64,000 nucleotides of DNA from the NCBI RefSeq assembly GCF_000179615.1, contig NZ_AEDD01000015.1, forward strand, positions 1 through 64,000. Direction: 5' to 3'. Origin of the DNA: Paenibacillus curdlanolyticus YK9 (GTDB lineage Bacteria; Bacillota; Bacilli; Paenibacillales; Paenibacillaceae). This document shows positions 17,039 through 25,193 of the stretch, in pieces. The first letter of the stretch is position 1, and every line of letters starts with the position of its first letter. The translations under genes were made by a program, and so were the position numbers. The notes beneath the pieces are model-generated. The model was given only the letters and a program-made list of their open reading frames with translations, did no database searches and had not been told where the DNA came from.

Positions 17039-17056
17039 TATAGCAGCACAAGCAAG

Positions 17057-17086
17057 AAGGGTTGGACAAGCGTCCAGCCCTTTTTT
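17057..17086 (+). terminator. Rho-independent terminator of fba
   Basis: AAGGGTTGGAC-aagc-GTCCAGCCC followed by TTTTTT, 18 bp after the fba stop. Confidence 0.92.
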
Positions 17087-17101
17087 GCGTTTAGGGGGCG
17101 T

Positions 17102-17333
17102 AAAAGTTGCCCTATCTGCGCGGCTAGCCCGCCGAAGGGCAAATAGGGAATAGAAAAGTGCCCTATTCGGCTGGTAAGCGCGACAGAGTGCGCATAGGGA
17201 ATAGAAAAGTGCCCTATTCGGCTGGTTAGTGTGCCAGAGTGGGAATAGGGAATAGAAAAGTGCCCTATTCGGCTGGTTAGTGTGCCAGAGTGCGCATATA
17301 GGGAATAGAAAAGTTCTCTATTCGGCTGGTTAG
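17102..17333 (+). repeat. 51-bp palindromic tandem array, left part
   Basis: About 4.5 tandem units recur every 51-53 bp (GGGAATAG at 17146, 17197, 17248 and 17301). Each unit holds arms CCCTATTC and GAATAGGG, so each can fold as a hairpin, with an inner CTGG/CCAG pair in the later units. The first unit is the most divergent. The array continues after the IS256 element at 18652. Confidence 0.85.
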
Positions 17334-18651
17334 GATGATGTAAAGTTGTTTGTGTACCAACATTTGGAGCCTTAACAGGCAGCAAAAAAGTAGGGTATTC
17401 TCGGGGTTACCACACGCACCAAGAAGGAGCCCTACTCGATGACTAATATACCCGAAAATTCTTTCAACAATCTACTTGAAAATGCTGTAACTAAACTGGT
17501 GCAGGAGAAGCTCGAGCTGCTGCTTCGTGAAGAAATTAAACATTACATTAGCACGGAGCATCAAGGCCCTCGTACCAGCCTTAACGGGAACTACACGCGC
17601 ACTTACCAAACACGCTACGGGACCATTAATGACTTGCAAGTGCCCAGAGATCGGAAAGGTTACTTCAAAACCCGTCTGTTCCAGCCGTATCAGCGCCGCG
17701 AGGGATGGTTAGAAGAGGCCATCATCCACATGTACAAAGGCGGCATGAGCACGCGAGAAGTCGCAAAATTCATCGAGAGTATGTTTGGTTCCCAGTACTC
17801 GCCAACGACGATCAGCAACATTACGCAAACCGTTATGGAAGACATTGAACAGTGGCAACAACGTCCGCTCGAGAAGCGTTACTCGGTGATCTACCTAGAT
17901 GGTTTGTATGTGAAGCTAAAGCGTAACACCGTTAGCAGTGAGGCTGTTTATTTGGCTATGGGGATTGACGAAAAAGGCATCCGCCAAATCCTTGGCTTCT
18001 ACGTAGGCGGGCATGAGAGCGCAAATGGCTGGAGAGAGGTCCTCAAAGACCTGAAAAATCGCGGAGCAACAGACGTGTTGCTTGGCGTCTTCGATGGCCT
18101 TCCAGGACTAGAAGAAGCCTTTAGAGAAATCTATCCAAAGGCCGATGTGCAACACTGCATCGTCCACAAAGTCCGTAGCACGTTTTCTAAAATCCGCGTA
18201 TCCGACAAGACCGCGTTTCTCGACGATCTAAAGCTCGTTTATACTGCGGTGGATGGGGATGTCGCTTTAGCTGTATTTGATGGTTTCAAGGCCAAGTGGA
18301 GCAAACAATACCCGAAAGAAGTAAAGTCGTGGGAAGCACAGCTCCCCACCTTACTAGCTTTTTACAAGTTTCCTGTACTCACGTGGCCGGCCATCTACAC
18401 CTCTAACCCGATCGAACGGATGAACAAAGAGCTTCGAAAACGGCTTAAGCCAATGAATAGCTTGACCAATATTGAAGCTGCTGAAAAGATTATTTATTTG
18501 CAAGCACTCGACTACAACGAAAAATGGTGCGGTAGAGCGATACGGGGATTTGTCGACGTTGATACGAAGGCGAAGCTTGAACAAATGTATCTGGAACGAT
18601 ACGCCGCGAATCACCCCAACCTAGAGCTTACACAAACTTCTTGACGCTACC
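17334..18651 (+). mobile_element. IS256-family insertion sequence
   Basis: A 1318-bp element flanked by an 8-bp direct repeat CTGGTTAG (17326-17333 and 18652-18659), the duplication size usual for IS256. Its ends are imperfect inverted repeats sharing GTnAAG and TTTGTGT. It has split a unit of the 51-bp array. The single transposase gene is uninterrupted. Confidence 0.9.
17439..18644 (+). CDS. IS256-family (Mutator type) transposase
   Basis: A 401-residue DDE transposase. The N-terminal part contains LNGNYTRTYQTRYGTINDLQVPRDR, and the catalytic Asp residues sit in YLDGLYVKLKR and GVFDGLPGLEEAF, with the family's C/H-rich HCIVHKVR just after. The Glu lies near SNPIERMNKELRKR. Length is typical and the gene appears intact. 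AAGGAGCCC lies before the ATG. Confidence 0.95.
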   Translation: MTNIPENSFNNLLENAVTKLVQEKLELLLREEIKHYISTEHQGPRTSLNGNYTRTYQTRYGTINDLQVPRDRKGYFKTRLFQPYQRREGWLEEAIIHMYKGGMSTREVAKFIESMFGSQYSPTTISNITQTVMEDIEQWQQRPLEKRYSVIYLDGLYVKLKRNTVSSEAVYLAMGIDEKGIRQILGFYVGGHESANGWREVLKDLKNRGATDVLLGVFDGLPGLEEAFREIYPKADVQHCIVHKVRSTFSKIRVSDKTAFLDDLKLVYTAVDGDVALAVFDGFKAKWSKQYPKEVKSWEAQLPTLLAFYKFPVLTWPAIYTSNPIERMNKELRKRLKPMNSLTNIEAAEKIIYLQALDYNEKWCGRAIRGFVDVDTKAKLEQMYLERYAANHPNLELTQTS

Positions 18652-18760
18652 CTGGTTAGTGTGCCAGAGTGCGAATAGGGAATAGAAATCTGCCCTATTC
18701 GTTCGGTTAGCACGCCAGAGTGCGAATAGGGAATAATAATCTGCCCTATTCGCGCGGCCC
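18652..18760 (+). repeat. 51-bp palindromic tandem array, right part
   Basis: The array resumes after the IS256 element with the duplicated CTGGTTAG and about two more units. GGGAATA recurs at 18678 and 18729, again 51 bp apart. Arms CCCTATTC/GAATAGGG are conserved while the loop drifts. It runs up to the terminator of the convergent aldo/keto reductase gene. Confidence 0.85.
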
Positions 18761-18786
18761 AACGCGCCCAACAAAGATAGCGCAGC

Positions 18787-18813
18787 AAAAAAGCTCCCGA
18801 TACACGGGAGCTT
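18787..18813 (-). terminator. Terminator of the AKR gene
   Basis: On the minus strand AAGCTCCCG-tgtat-CGGGAGCTT is followed by TTTT, 18 bp after the AKR stop codon. Confidence 0.88.
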
Positions 18814-18830
18814 CATCCGTATTCAAGCGA

Positions 18831-19688
18831 TTAGAAATCAAAGTTGTCCGGGTCCGGACCGACGCGGCGATCTTCGTTAAGCGCATCGATCCGTGCCATG
18901 TCCTCTGCAGATAAAGCGAAGTCGAACAGCGCGGCATTGTCGATAATTCGCTGCTCCTTGATCGATTTCGGAATTGTGATGACCCCGTGCTGGAGATCCC
19001 AGCGCAAAATGACTTGGGCGATCGATTTGCCATGGCGTGCTGCAATTTCCGACAGCACAGGATGGTCGAGCAGCTGGCCCTGCATGAGCGGCGACCATGC
19101 TTCCAACTGGATGTTCTGCGTCGCGCAGAATGCACGCAACGGTTCTTGCGACAGCATAGGGTGGAATTCCACTTGGTTAATCATCGGCTTAACCGTTGCG
19201 TCCTTCATGACGTCCTCGAGATGATGGATTTGGAAGTTGCTGACGCCGATTGCTTTCACGCGGCCTTCTTTGTACAGCGTCTCCAGCGCGCGCCAAGCGT
19301 CTTTATATTTGCCAGCCTTCGGCCAGTGTATGAGATACAGATCAAGGTATTCCAAGCCAAGCTTCGACAAGCTTGTTTCATAAGCAGCAATCGTCGATTC
19401 GTATCCCAGATCGGCGTTCCATACTTTTGAGGTGACGAACAGCTCTTCTCTTGTAACGAGGCCTTCAGCTATCGCTTCGCGAATGGCTTGACCGACGCCT
19501 GTTTCATTACCGTAGATTGCGGCCGTATCGATGCTGCGGTAGCCATTTTTGATCGCGGCTTTGACCGCTTGAACAAGCTCTTCGCCTTCTTCGACTTTGA
19601 ATACGCCGAGGCCGAACCAAGGCATTCTTACTTCATTGTGCAACGTCGTTGTATCCTGCAAATGCTGTGCTGTTTGTGTAGTAGTCAT
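18831..19688 (-). CDS. Aldo/keto reductase
   Basis: A 285-residue NADPH-dependent (alpha/beta)8 barrel. The catalytic residues are visible: D and Y in YRSIDTAAIYGNE, K in FVTSKVW and H in LYLIHWPK. The cofactor end is IPKSIKEQRIIDNAALFDF. It resembles B. subtilis YtbE/YvgN reductases of methylglyoxal and other aldehydes. Its start overlaps the stop of the upstream MFS gene by one base (TAATG), so they form one operon, probably under the divergent HxlR regulator. Confidence 0.92.
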   Translation of the reverse strand: MTTTQTAQHLQDTTTLHNEVRMPWFGLGVFKVEEGEELVQAVKAAIKNGYRSIDTAAIYGNETGVGQAIREAIAEGLVTREELFVTSKVWNADLGYESTIAAYETSLSKLGLEYLDLYLIHWPKAGKYKDAWRALETLYKEGRVKAIGVSNFQIHHLEDVMKDATVKPMINQVEFHPMLSQEPLRAFCATQNIQLEAWSPLMQGQLLDHPVLSEIAARHGKSIAQVILRWDLQHGVITIPKSIKEQRIIDNAALFDFALSAEDMARIDALNEDRRVGPDPDNFDF

Positions 19689-20896
19689 TATGAAGTCCTC
19701 CTGAGTGTGTGTTCTTTACTTTCTTTATTTTCCAAAACAAGTGCTCGACCTGTTAACAAAACTGCGCCGCCGACCATAATTGCGCCTACCCACGTCGTAT
19801 GAAGAAGCCCGATGGAGTCGGTGACAACCCCGCCCAAGTACGCGCCAAGCGCGATTCCGGCGTTGAACGCTGCGATATTAACGGCTGACGCTACGTCTAC
19901 CGCTTGCGGCGCATAGCGCTTCGCCAGCATGACGACGTAAACCTGCAGACCAGGTACATTCATAAAGGCCAACAGGCCCATCAGGAATACCGTCAGAATA
20001 GCTGCCGCTTTGAACGGTATCGTGAAGGCAAGGACGAGCAGGACGATAGCCTGCAAAATAAACATGTAAAGCAGTGCTTTTACCGGGTTGCGGTTCGCCG
20101 CCTTACCCCCGATCATGTTGCCGATTGCGATCGCAACGCCGTAGACGAGTAAGATGACGGCGATCGTGTGCTCCTTGAAGCCGGATAGTTCATGCAAGAG
20201 CGGAGATAAATAAGTAAAGACGACGAACGTGCCGCCATACCCGATAGCCGTAATGGCGAATGCCATCAGCAGCCGTCCGTTCGTGACGAGCTTCACCTGC
20301 TCGCTAAGCGGCGTACGCGTGCCCTTGGGCAGGTCTGCAGGGATGAGAACCATATTGGCGATGAGTGCAAGGACGCCAATGATCACAATCCCGATGAAAG
20401 CAGCCCGCCAGCCCATTTGCTGTCCGATGAAAGTGCCAAGCGGGACACCCGTTACAGTCGCTACCGTCAGTCCAGAGAACATAAGCGCAATGGCGCTTGC
20501 CCGACGATCTGCGGGTACGAGTTCGGCTGCAATAGTCGAGCCAATGGACATGAACACGCCATGGGCGAATGCCGACAGGATGCGTGCCGTCAGCAGCAGC
20601 CCGATCCCGCCAGCGGCAGCGGCTAAGCTATTGCCGGCGATAAACACGATCATGATGCCGAACAGCAAGGTTTTGCGCGGGATGCTGGCTGTCAGCGACG
20701 TTAGGACGGGAGCGCCGATTGTAACGCCCAATGCGTATAGCGTAACCGTCAACGCCGCAGTTGTTACGGATATATGCAAGTCTTCAGCGATGAGGGGCAG
20801 CAGCCCGACACTGATGAATTCTGTGGTGCCAATCGCGAATGCGCTGATTGCGAGCGCTAGAAGTGCGAACGTGCTTCTTTTTGCATTGTGCGTCAT
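19688..20896 (-). CDS. MFS transporter, DHA1-type drug/sugar efflux
   Basis: An approximately 402-residue, 12-helix MFS protein of the AraJ/Cmx-like branch: TTEFISVGLLPLIAEDL in helix 1, then RILSAFAHGVFMSIGSTIAAELVPADRRASAIALMFSGLTVATVTGVPLGT, the motif C region of antiporters. It probably exports a small toxic compound by proton exchange. I prefer ATG 20896 over 20914, because a 14-bp palindrome occupies the SD position of the latter. It is co-transcribed with the AKR gene and divergent from hxlR. Confidence 0.88.
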   Translation of the reverse strand: MTHNAKRSTFALLALAISAFAIGTTEFISVGLLPLIAEDLHISVTTAALTVTLYALGVTIGAPVLTSLTASIPRKTLLFGIMIVFIAGNSLAAAAGGIGLLLTARILSAFAHGVFMSIGSTIAAELVPADRRASAIALMFSGLTVATVTGVPLGTFIGQQMGWRAAFIGIVIIGVLALIANMVLIPADLPKGTRTPLSEQVKLVTNGRLLMAFAITAIGYGGTFVVFTYLSPLLHELSGFKEHTIAVILLVYGVAIAIGNMIGGKAANRNPVKALLYMFILQAIVLLVLAFTIPFKAAAILTVFLMGLLAFMNVPGLQVYVVMLAKRYAPQAVDVASAVNIAAFNAGIALGAYLGGVVTDSIGLLHTTWVGAIMVGGAVLLTGRALVLENKESKEHTLRRTS

Positions 20897-20920
20897 AGGA
20901 ACGACTTCTTTCATATGGTT

Positions 20921-20934
20921 TTACCGGCCGGTAA
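20921..20934. promoter_or_regulatory. 14-bp perfect palindrome in the MFS/HxlR gap
   Basis: TTACCGGCCGGTAA is fully self-complementary. It lies just upstream of the MFS start and 120 bp before the divergent HxlR gene. A dimeric repressor bound here would block the MFS-AKR operon. HxlR is the local candidate, although the sequence also resembles TetR-type operators. Confidence 0.5.
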
Positions 20935-21054
20935 GTGCTATTATGATAGACCTAAGCGATAAAGAACAGTACGTACTTTTATGTGACATAGACACTAAAA
21001 AGTAACAATTGGACAACGGCGGCCTTTAAGGCTGATTATAGGGAGGCAAAAGCC

Positions 21055-21423
21055 ATGACAGTGGCGCAGAAAAAGTACAACATTTCCGTAGAAGCAACGC
21101 TTGAGGTCATCGGCGGGAAGTGGAAATGCGTGATTTTATGCCATCTAACGCATGGAAAAAAACGCACGAGCGACCTGAAGCGCCTCATGCCAGGGATTAC
21201 GCAGAAAATGCTGATCCAGCAGCTCAAGGAGCTGGTCGACGATGGCATCATTAATCGGATCAGCTACAACCAAGTGCCGCCGAAGGTGGAATATGAGCTG
21301 AGCGAATACGGCAGCAGCCTCAAATCCATTCTGAACATGCTGTGCGAATGGGGCGAGACTCATATTATTAAAGAATACGGGGACAAATATGCGGTGCTTG
21401 AGGACAGCATTTTGAATCAATAA
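21055..21423 (+). CDS. HxlR family winged-helix regulator
   Basis: A 122-residue regulator with the HxlR signature VIGGKWKCVILCHLTHGKKRTSDLKRLMPGITQKMLIQQLKEL, then a wing with VPPKVEYELSEYG. A Cys lies in the recognition region (WKCVILCHL), as in the redox-sensing HxlR members YodB and HypR, which respond to quinones or hypochlorite. Divergence from an MFS-AKR operon suits control of an electrophile or quinone detoxification unit. That functional reading is inference. Confidence 0.88.
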   Translation: MTVAQKKYNISVEATLEVIGGKWKCVILCHLTHGKKRTSDLKRLMPGITQKMLIQQLKELVDDGIINRISYNQVPPKVEYELSEYGSSLKSILNMLCEWGETHIIKEYGDKYAVLEDSILNQ

Positions 21424-21474
21424 GGAGTACTTCATAAGGGTGGTAACCAAGAATGAATGGGGGAGCAGACGAAG

Positions 21475-22221
21475 ATGAAGCAGAACAAATATGATGACCA
21501 AGGCTTCTTCGATAAATATAAAGAAATGCCGCGCTCGATCAGCGGGCTGGAGTCAGCCGGCGAATGGCCTGCATTGAAGCAGCTCATTCCGGATCTGCGG
21601 GACAAGCGCGTGCTGGATTTAGGCTGCGGCTATGGCTGGCACTGCCGTTATGCACGGGAGCAAGGAGCGCGTTCGGTTGTCGGCGTAGACATATCGGCGA
21701 AAATGCTGGAGCGTGCAAAATCGTACGGCGACGATCCGGCGATTACCTATGTGCAGCTGCCGATTGAAGACATCGCGTTTGACGCGGAGCAGTTCGACGT
21801 CGTGATCAGCTCGTTAGCGCTGCATTACATAGCGGATTTTGAGGCGGTGTGCCGCCAAATCGCTCATGCGCTCGCCCCAGGCGGCACGTTCGTCCTCTCG
21901 GTCGAGCATCCGATTTTCACAGCGCGTGCTGCGCAGGACTGGCACTATGGGGCGGAGGGCGAGCGGCTGCATTGGCCGGTCGATGACTATCAGAGCGAGG
22001 GGCTGCGGCAGACGAGATTTCTCGATAACGACGTCGTAAAATATCATCGCACGCTCGCGACGCTGCTCAATGCGCTCATCAGCGCGGGCTTTACCATCGC
22101 CCAGCTGTCCGAGCCGCAGCCGACGCAGGAGGCAATTGAGCAGTATCCGGACATGCGCGATGAGACGCGTCGTCCGATTTTCCTACTAGTGGCAGCGTTT
22201 AAGGCGGCTTCAACCGAGTAG
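21475..22221 (+). CDS. Class I SAM-dependent methyltransferase
   Basis: A 248-residue methyltransferase. Motif I is VLDLGCGYGWHCRYAREQGA, motif II VVGVDISAKMLERA, and motif IV FDVVISSLALHYIADF. The C-terminal part (SVEHPIFTA, RPIFLLVAAF) is that of the small-molecule Methyltransf_11 group. I take ATG 21475 because GGGGGAG precedes it by about 9 bases; an upstream ATG at 21457 has no proper site. The acceptor is unknown. Confidence 0.87.
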   Translation: MKQNKYDDQGFFDKYKEMPRSISGLESAGEWPALKQLIPDLRDKRVLDLGCGYGWHCRYAREQGARSVVGVDISAKMLERAKSYGDDPAITYVQLPIEDIAFDAEQFDVVISSLALHYIADFEAVCRQIAHALAPGGTFVLSVEHPIFTARAAQDWHYGAEGERLHWPVDDYQSEGLRQTRFLDNDVVKYHRTLATLLNALISAGFTIAQLSEPQPTQEAIEQYPDMRDETRRPIFLLVAAFKAASTE

Positions 22222-22269
22222 GCTGTGAACGAAGCTCGGCGTCCAGTGGCGCAGCTGTGTCTTGGCCGC

Positions 22270-22866
22270 TTATGCTTTCGCTTTGGGATACAGCATCTCG
22301 CCGCGCTCCAGCATGGCGATAAATTGCTCGATTCGCTTCGCGCGGGTTTCCGGTTTCTTCGCTTGATGAATACGGAACAGGATAGCGAATTGATTTTGCC
22401 GATTAAGCTGCTCATAAAACTGCTTGGCAGCCTCATGCTGCGCAAGCTCAGCTGCAAAGTCATCCGGCATCGACACCGTGCTTTGCGATTCGTAGGCTTT
22501 ATCCCATTGCCCGTTCCGCTTGGCGACTTCAATAGCGGCGAAGCCAGCGGGCTGCATGCGGCCGTCCGCGATAAGCTGCTCGGCCTTGTCCTTATTGATT
22601 TTGGACCAAATGCTCTTCGGCCCGCGCGGCGTGAACCGTTGCAGCCATGCGTGCTCATCCAGCTTCTCTTTCTGGCTGTCTACCCATCCGTAGCATAAGG
22701 CGCTTTCGAGTGCTTCATTGTAAGTGACGGTAACGATGTCCGCATTTTTCTTGGCAATTTGCAGCCGAACGCCTGATGATTGCGCATGATGGTCCGCGAG
22801 CCATTGGTCAAACGTCTGCTGGTCGGCACAAAGCAGAATCGGCAGCGGGGATGATTTTTTATTCAG
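22270..22866 (-). CDS. YdeI/OmpD-associated family protein with probable CTG start
   Basis: Reading the minus strand from 22866 gives 198 residues without a stop: LNKKSSPLPILLCADQQTFD, then ALCYGWVDSQKEKLDEHAWL, RFTPRGPKSIWSKINKDKAE and a C-terminal domain ending in KAKA. This order and length match the YdeI/OmpD-associated (bacteriocin-protection) family. No ATG, GTG or TTG lies between the upstream in-frame stop and the conserved N-terminus. AAGGAGG is followed after 8 bases by CTG, so CTG is the most likely start. The first internal ATG (22557) would remove half of the domain. Confidence 0.8.
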   Translation of the reverse strand: MNKKSSPLPILLCADQQTFDQWLADHHAQSSGVRLQIAKKNADIVTVTYNEALESALCYGWVDSQKEKLDEHAWLQRFTPRGPKSIWSKINKDKAEQLIADGRMQPAGFAAIEVAKRNGQWDKAYESQSTVSMPDDFAAELAQHEAAKQFYEQLNRQNQFAILFRIHQAKKPETRAKRIEQFIAMLERGEMLYPKAKA

Positions 22867-22940
22867 CGCGATCGCCTCCTTTTCTTTATTTTACCAAATT
22901 CAACAAAGTGAAGCCAAGCCACGGCAGGGCTGCAAACGCT

Positions 22941-22981
22941 AAAAAACCGCCAGTCAGACGGATGTCTAACTGGCGGTTTTT
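22941..22981. terminator. Strong bidirectional terminator
   Basis: AAAAAACCGCCAGTCAGAC and its nearly complementary partner GTCTAACTGGCGGTTTTT flank a 4-bp loop. It serves the SDR gene ending at 23015 on the minus strand. Confidence 0.9.
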
Positions 22982-23014
22982 GTGCAGCTATATGGCAGAT
23001 GCGCTCGCCTGCTT

Positions 23015-23773
23015 TTAGTAAGCCGTCCAGCCCGCATCCGCTGTAACGACTGTGCCGTTCACGAAGCTCGCGTCATCTGATCCCAAGAACAGCGCGACTT
23101 TCGCGATTTCCTCTGGCTCGCCTGTGCGAGGATTCAAGGTAATGCCCGCCATTGCGCGCTCCATGCCGAACGCGTTAGGCGCGGTAAGGGAGGTGCCGAT
23201 ATTCGTATTAACGCCGCCTGGTGCGATGGCGTTGCAGCGAATGCCGAGAGGCGCGTATTGGAAGCCGACGTTTTTGGTCAAGCCGACCACCGCATGCTTC
23301 GCAGCGGTATAAGCAGCGCCCGCTCTGGAGCCTTGCAGTCCGCCAGCGGAAGCGATGTTGATAATGACGCCACTCTTTTTATCGGTGAAGATGGGCAGCA
23401 CTTTGCGGATCGTCCGCATTGGGCCCGTCGTATTGATTGCAAAAACGCGGTCCCATAGCTCGTCCGTCAGATCGCCCGCGGGTACAAAATTGTCCATGAT
23501 GCCCGCATTGTTGACGAGAATATCGACCGTGCCGAATTGTTGTACTGCTGTATCGATTAATTGTTGGACGTCTTCTTCTTTAGCTACGTTCGCTGCTACG
23601 GCAACAGCTGTGCCGCCGCTAGCCTCAATGTTCGAAACGACCGCTTGAGCGGCTTCTACGCGAAGGTCGGAGACGATGACTTTAGCTCCTTCAGCTGCAT
23701 ACAGCTCGGCGATCGCTTTGCCCATACCCGAAGCTGCACCTGTGATTACGGCTACTTTTCCAGAAAGTCTCAT
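23015..23773 (-). CDS. SDR family oxidoreductase
   Basis: A 252-residue classical SDR. TGAASGMGKA is the cofactor loop, NNAGIMDN follows, and the catalytic Tyr/Lys lie in AAYTAAKHAVVGLTKNV, with RCNAIAPGGVNT next. It resembles glucose-1-dehydrogenase/3-oxoacyl reductase-like enzymes of unknown substrate. GGGAGG precedes the ATG. It is divergent from a TetR gene at 23931, its likely repressor. Confidence 0.88.
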   Translation of the reverse strand: MRLSGKVAVITGAASGMGKAIAELYAAEGAKVIVSDLRVEAAQAVVSNIEASGGTAVAVAANVAKEEDVQQLIDTAVQQFGTVDILVNNAGIMDNFVPAGDLTDELWDRVFAINTTGPMRTIRKVLPIFTDKKSGVIINIASAGGLQGSRAGAAYTAAKHAVVGLTKNVGFQYAPLGIRCNAIAPGGVNTNIGTSLTAPNAFGMERAMAGITLNPRTGEPEEIAKVALFLGSDDASFVNGTVVTADAGWTAY

Positions 23774-23930
23774 GTGAATTACCTCCCGTTGTTGTACAGA
23801 TGTTCAATAACCATACACCTGTTAGTTGAAGTATAATGGAGGTGCAAGAACGCAAACAATCAGTAAAAACCGTCGGATTGTTAGGTAACGTACAGTTCGG
23901 CCTATATTGTTCATTAAAAGGGTGAGAATT

Positions 23931-24527
23931 ATGCCGCAAGAGCATGCCAAAAAGGACCGGCGCGTCGTTCGCAGCCAAGAGGCGCTTAAGCAAGCGCTGC
24001 TCGCGCTGATGTCCCAGAAGAGCTTCGATGCCATATCGATTACCGAAATCGTAGAGTCGGCGAATTACAACCGCGGAACCTTCTATGCCCATTATGAGAA
24101 CAAAGAGGCGCTGCTGGATGACATTATCGATGAGCTGATCCGGAAATTTCTGGCTTCTTTTCGAGCCCCTTATGAGCATCAGGATGTTTTTCGCATCAAC
24201 GAGCTAACCGCCAATTCGGTGAAAATATTCGACCATATCCATCAGCATGCGGAGCTTTACACGACGCTGCTGCGCAGCAATGTCATGCCGAACTTGAGAG
24301 AGAAGATGTTTCTTGCGCTCAAAGAAATATCGATGGACGAGCTCGAATATCCGACCACCGGTGTGAATCAGGAGCTGCTGGCGATCTATTCGATCCATGC
24401 ACTGCTCGGACTTATTTTTCACTGGGTGGAATCCGGGTTTGAGCAATCGACCTCGTATATGCAGGAGCAGCTTATTCTGATCATTCAATGGCGACCAATG
24501 GAGGTTAAGGCGAAGAAGGAAGGCTGA
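23931..24527 (+). CDS. TetR/AcrR family regulator
   Basis: A 198-residue regulator: SQEALKQALLALMSQKSFDAISITEIVESANYNRGTFYAHYENKE is the TetR helix-turn-helix, and the C-terminal half fits the TetR_C_8-like domain (HALLGLIFHWVESGF). ATG 23931 has AAAGGGTG at a good distance. It is divergent from the SDR gene and probably controls it. The related TetR at 36581 shares the same C-terminal type. Confidence 0.88.
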   Translation: MPQEHAKKDRRVVRSQEALKQALLALMSQKSFDAISITEIVESANYNRGTFYAHYENKEALLDDIIDELIRKFLASFRAPYEHQDVFRINELTANSVKIFDHIHQHAELYTTLLRSNVMPNLREKMFLALKEISMDELEYPTTGVNQELLAIYSIHALLGLIFHWVESGFEQSTSYMQEQLILIIQWRPMEVKAKKEG

Positions 24528-24542
24528 GCTGAGCAACGGAGC

Positions 24543-25070
24543 ATGAAACAACGGGGGATGATGATGAGGGTATTATCCATCATTTTAGCTATATTATTTA
24601 GTACCGTACTGAGCTTGTGGGTGCTGTGGGGCATTATCGTGCAGTTCTCATTGCAGTACAATTATATGCCGCTCTACGTCTTTGCAATCGCTGCCCTTGG
24701 AACACTTGCGTTGGCTGTCAGCATGATTATGTTTTATGTTCGAGCGGCTGCGCCACGTTATGTCTATTTGCTAGCTCTCCAGCATTTATTCGTTGCCGCC
24801 TCCGGCACGCTGCTGTTGAGCATTCTAAGAGGCTGGTATGTGTGGGTGCAAGGGCTAACGACGGTATATGATGTAGGCTGGTATAATTCAGAAGAATTTA
24901 CGCTGGAAGACATCTATGATGATATTGGCATCCTGATGCTGACTCGCGTGCCCATACCGCATTGGCATTGGAACTTGTTAGTCGGAATAGCGGCGGCGCT
25001 GCTCATTGCCAGCATGGTATGGGTTTGGCGAAGCCGGCCGAGACGAGCGAATCAAGCGAGCCATGGATAG
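24543..25070 (+). CDS. Membrane protein of unknown function
   Basis: A 175-residue protein with four hydrophobic helices (about residues 8-32, 40-63, 73-95 and 145-165) and an acidic external or internal loop containing YDVGWYNSEEFTLEDIYDDIG. No family recognised. The start could be ATG 24543 (GGAG very close) or one of ATG 24558-24564 after GGGGG. It follows the TetR gene by 15 bp and may be co-transcribed with it. Confidence 0.65.
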   Translation: MKQRGMMMRVLSIILAILFSTVLSLWVLWGIIVQFSLQYNYMPLYVFAIAALGTLALAVSMIMFYVRAAAPRYVYLLALQHLFVAASGTLLLSILRGWYVWVQGLTTVYDVGWYNSEEFTLEDIYDDIGILMLTRVPIPHWHWNLLVGIAAALLIASMVWVWRSRPRRANQASHG

Positions 25071-25074
25071 GCAG

Positions 25075-25126
25075 AAAAAAGGAGTGTTCCAAAAGCCATG
25101 ACGGCTGAGGACACTCCTTTTTCGCG
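25075..25126 (+). terminator. Rho-independent terminator with branched hairpin
   Basis: AAAAAAGGAGTGT pairs with ACACTCCTTTTT across a 26-bp centre that itself contains AGCC/GGCT arms. It follows the 24543 gene directly. Confidence 0.8.
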
Positions 25127-25193
25127 CTTCAGCGGTTGGTGTTGTGTGCACGGCGCATTTCAGGCGGCACTGTTGCGTGCAACGGCATGCTCA

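Noticed and set aside
17035-17385. Minus-strand frame of 116 codons with repeated SGTLTSRIGHFSIPY
   Set aside because: It is a by-product of the 51-bp tandem repeat (17 codons) and overlaps the fba terminator. No ribosome site.
22044-22658. 204-codon minus-strand frame overlapping the methyltransferase and YdeI-like genes
   Set aside because: Its sequence is Arg/Ser-rich shadow coding; the YdeI-like frame starting at CTG 22866 accounts for the region.
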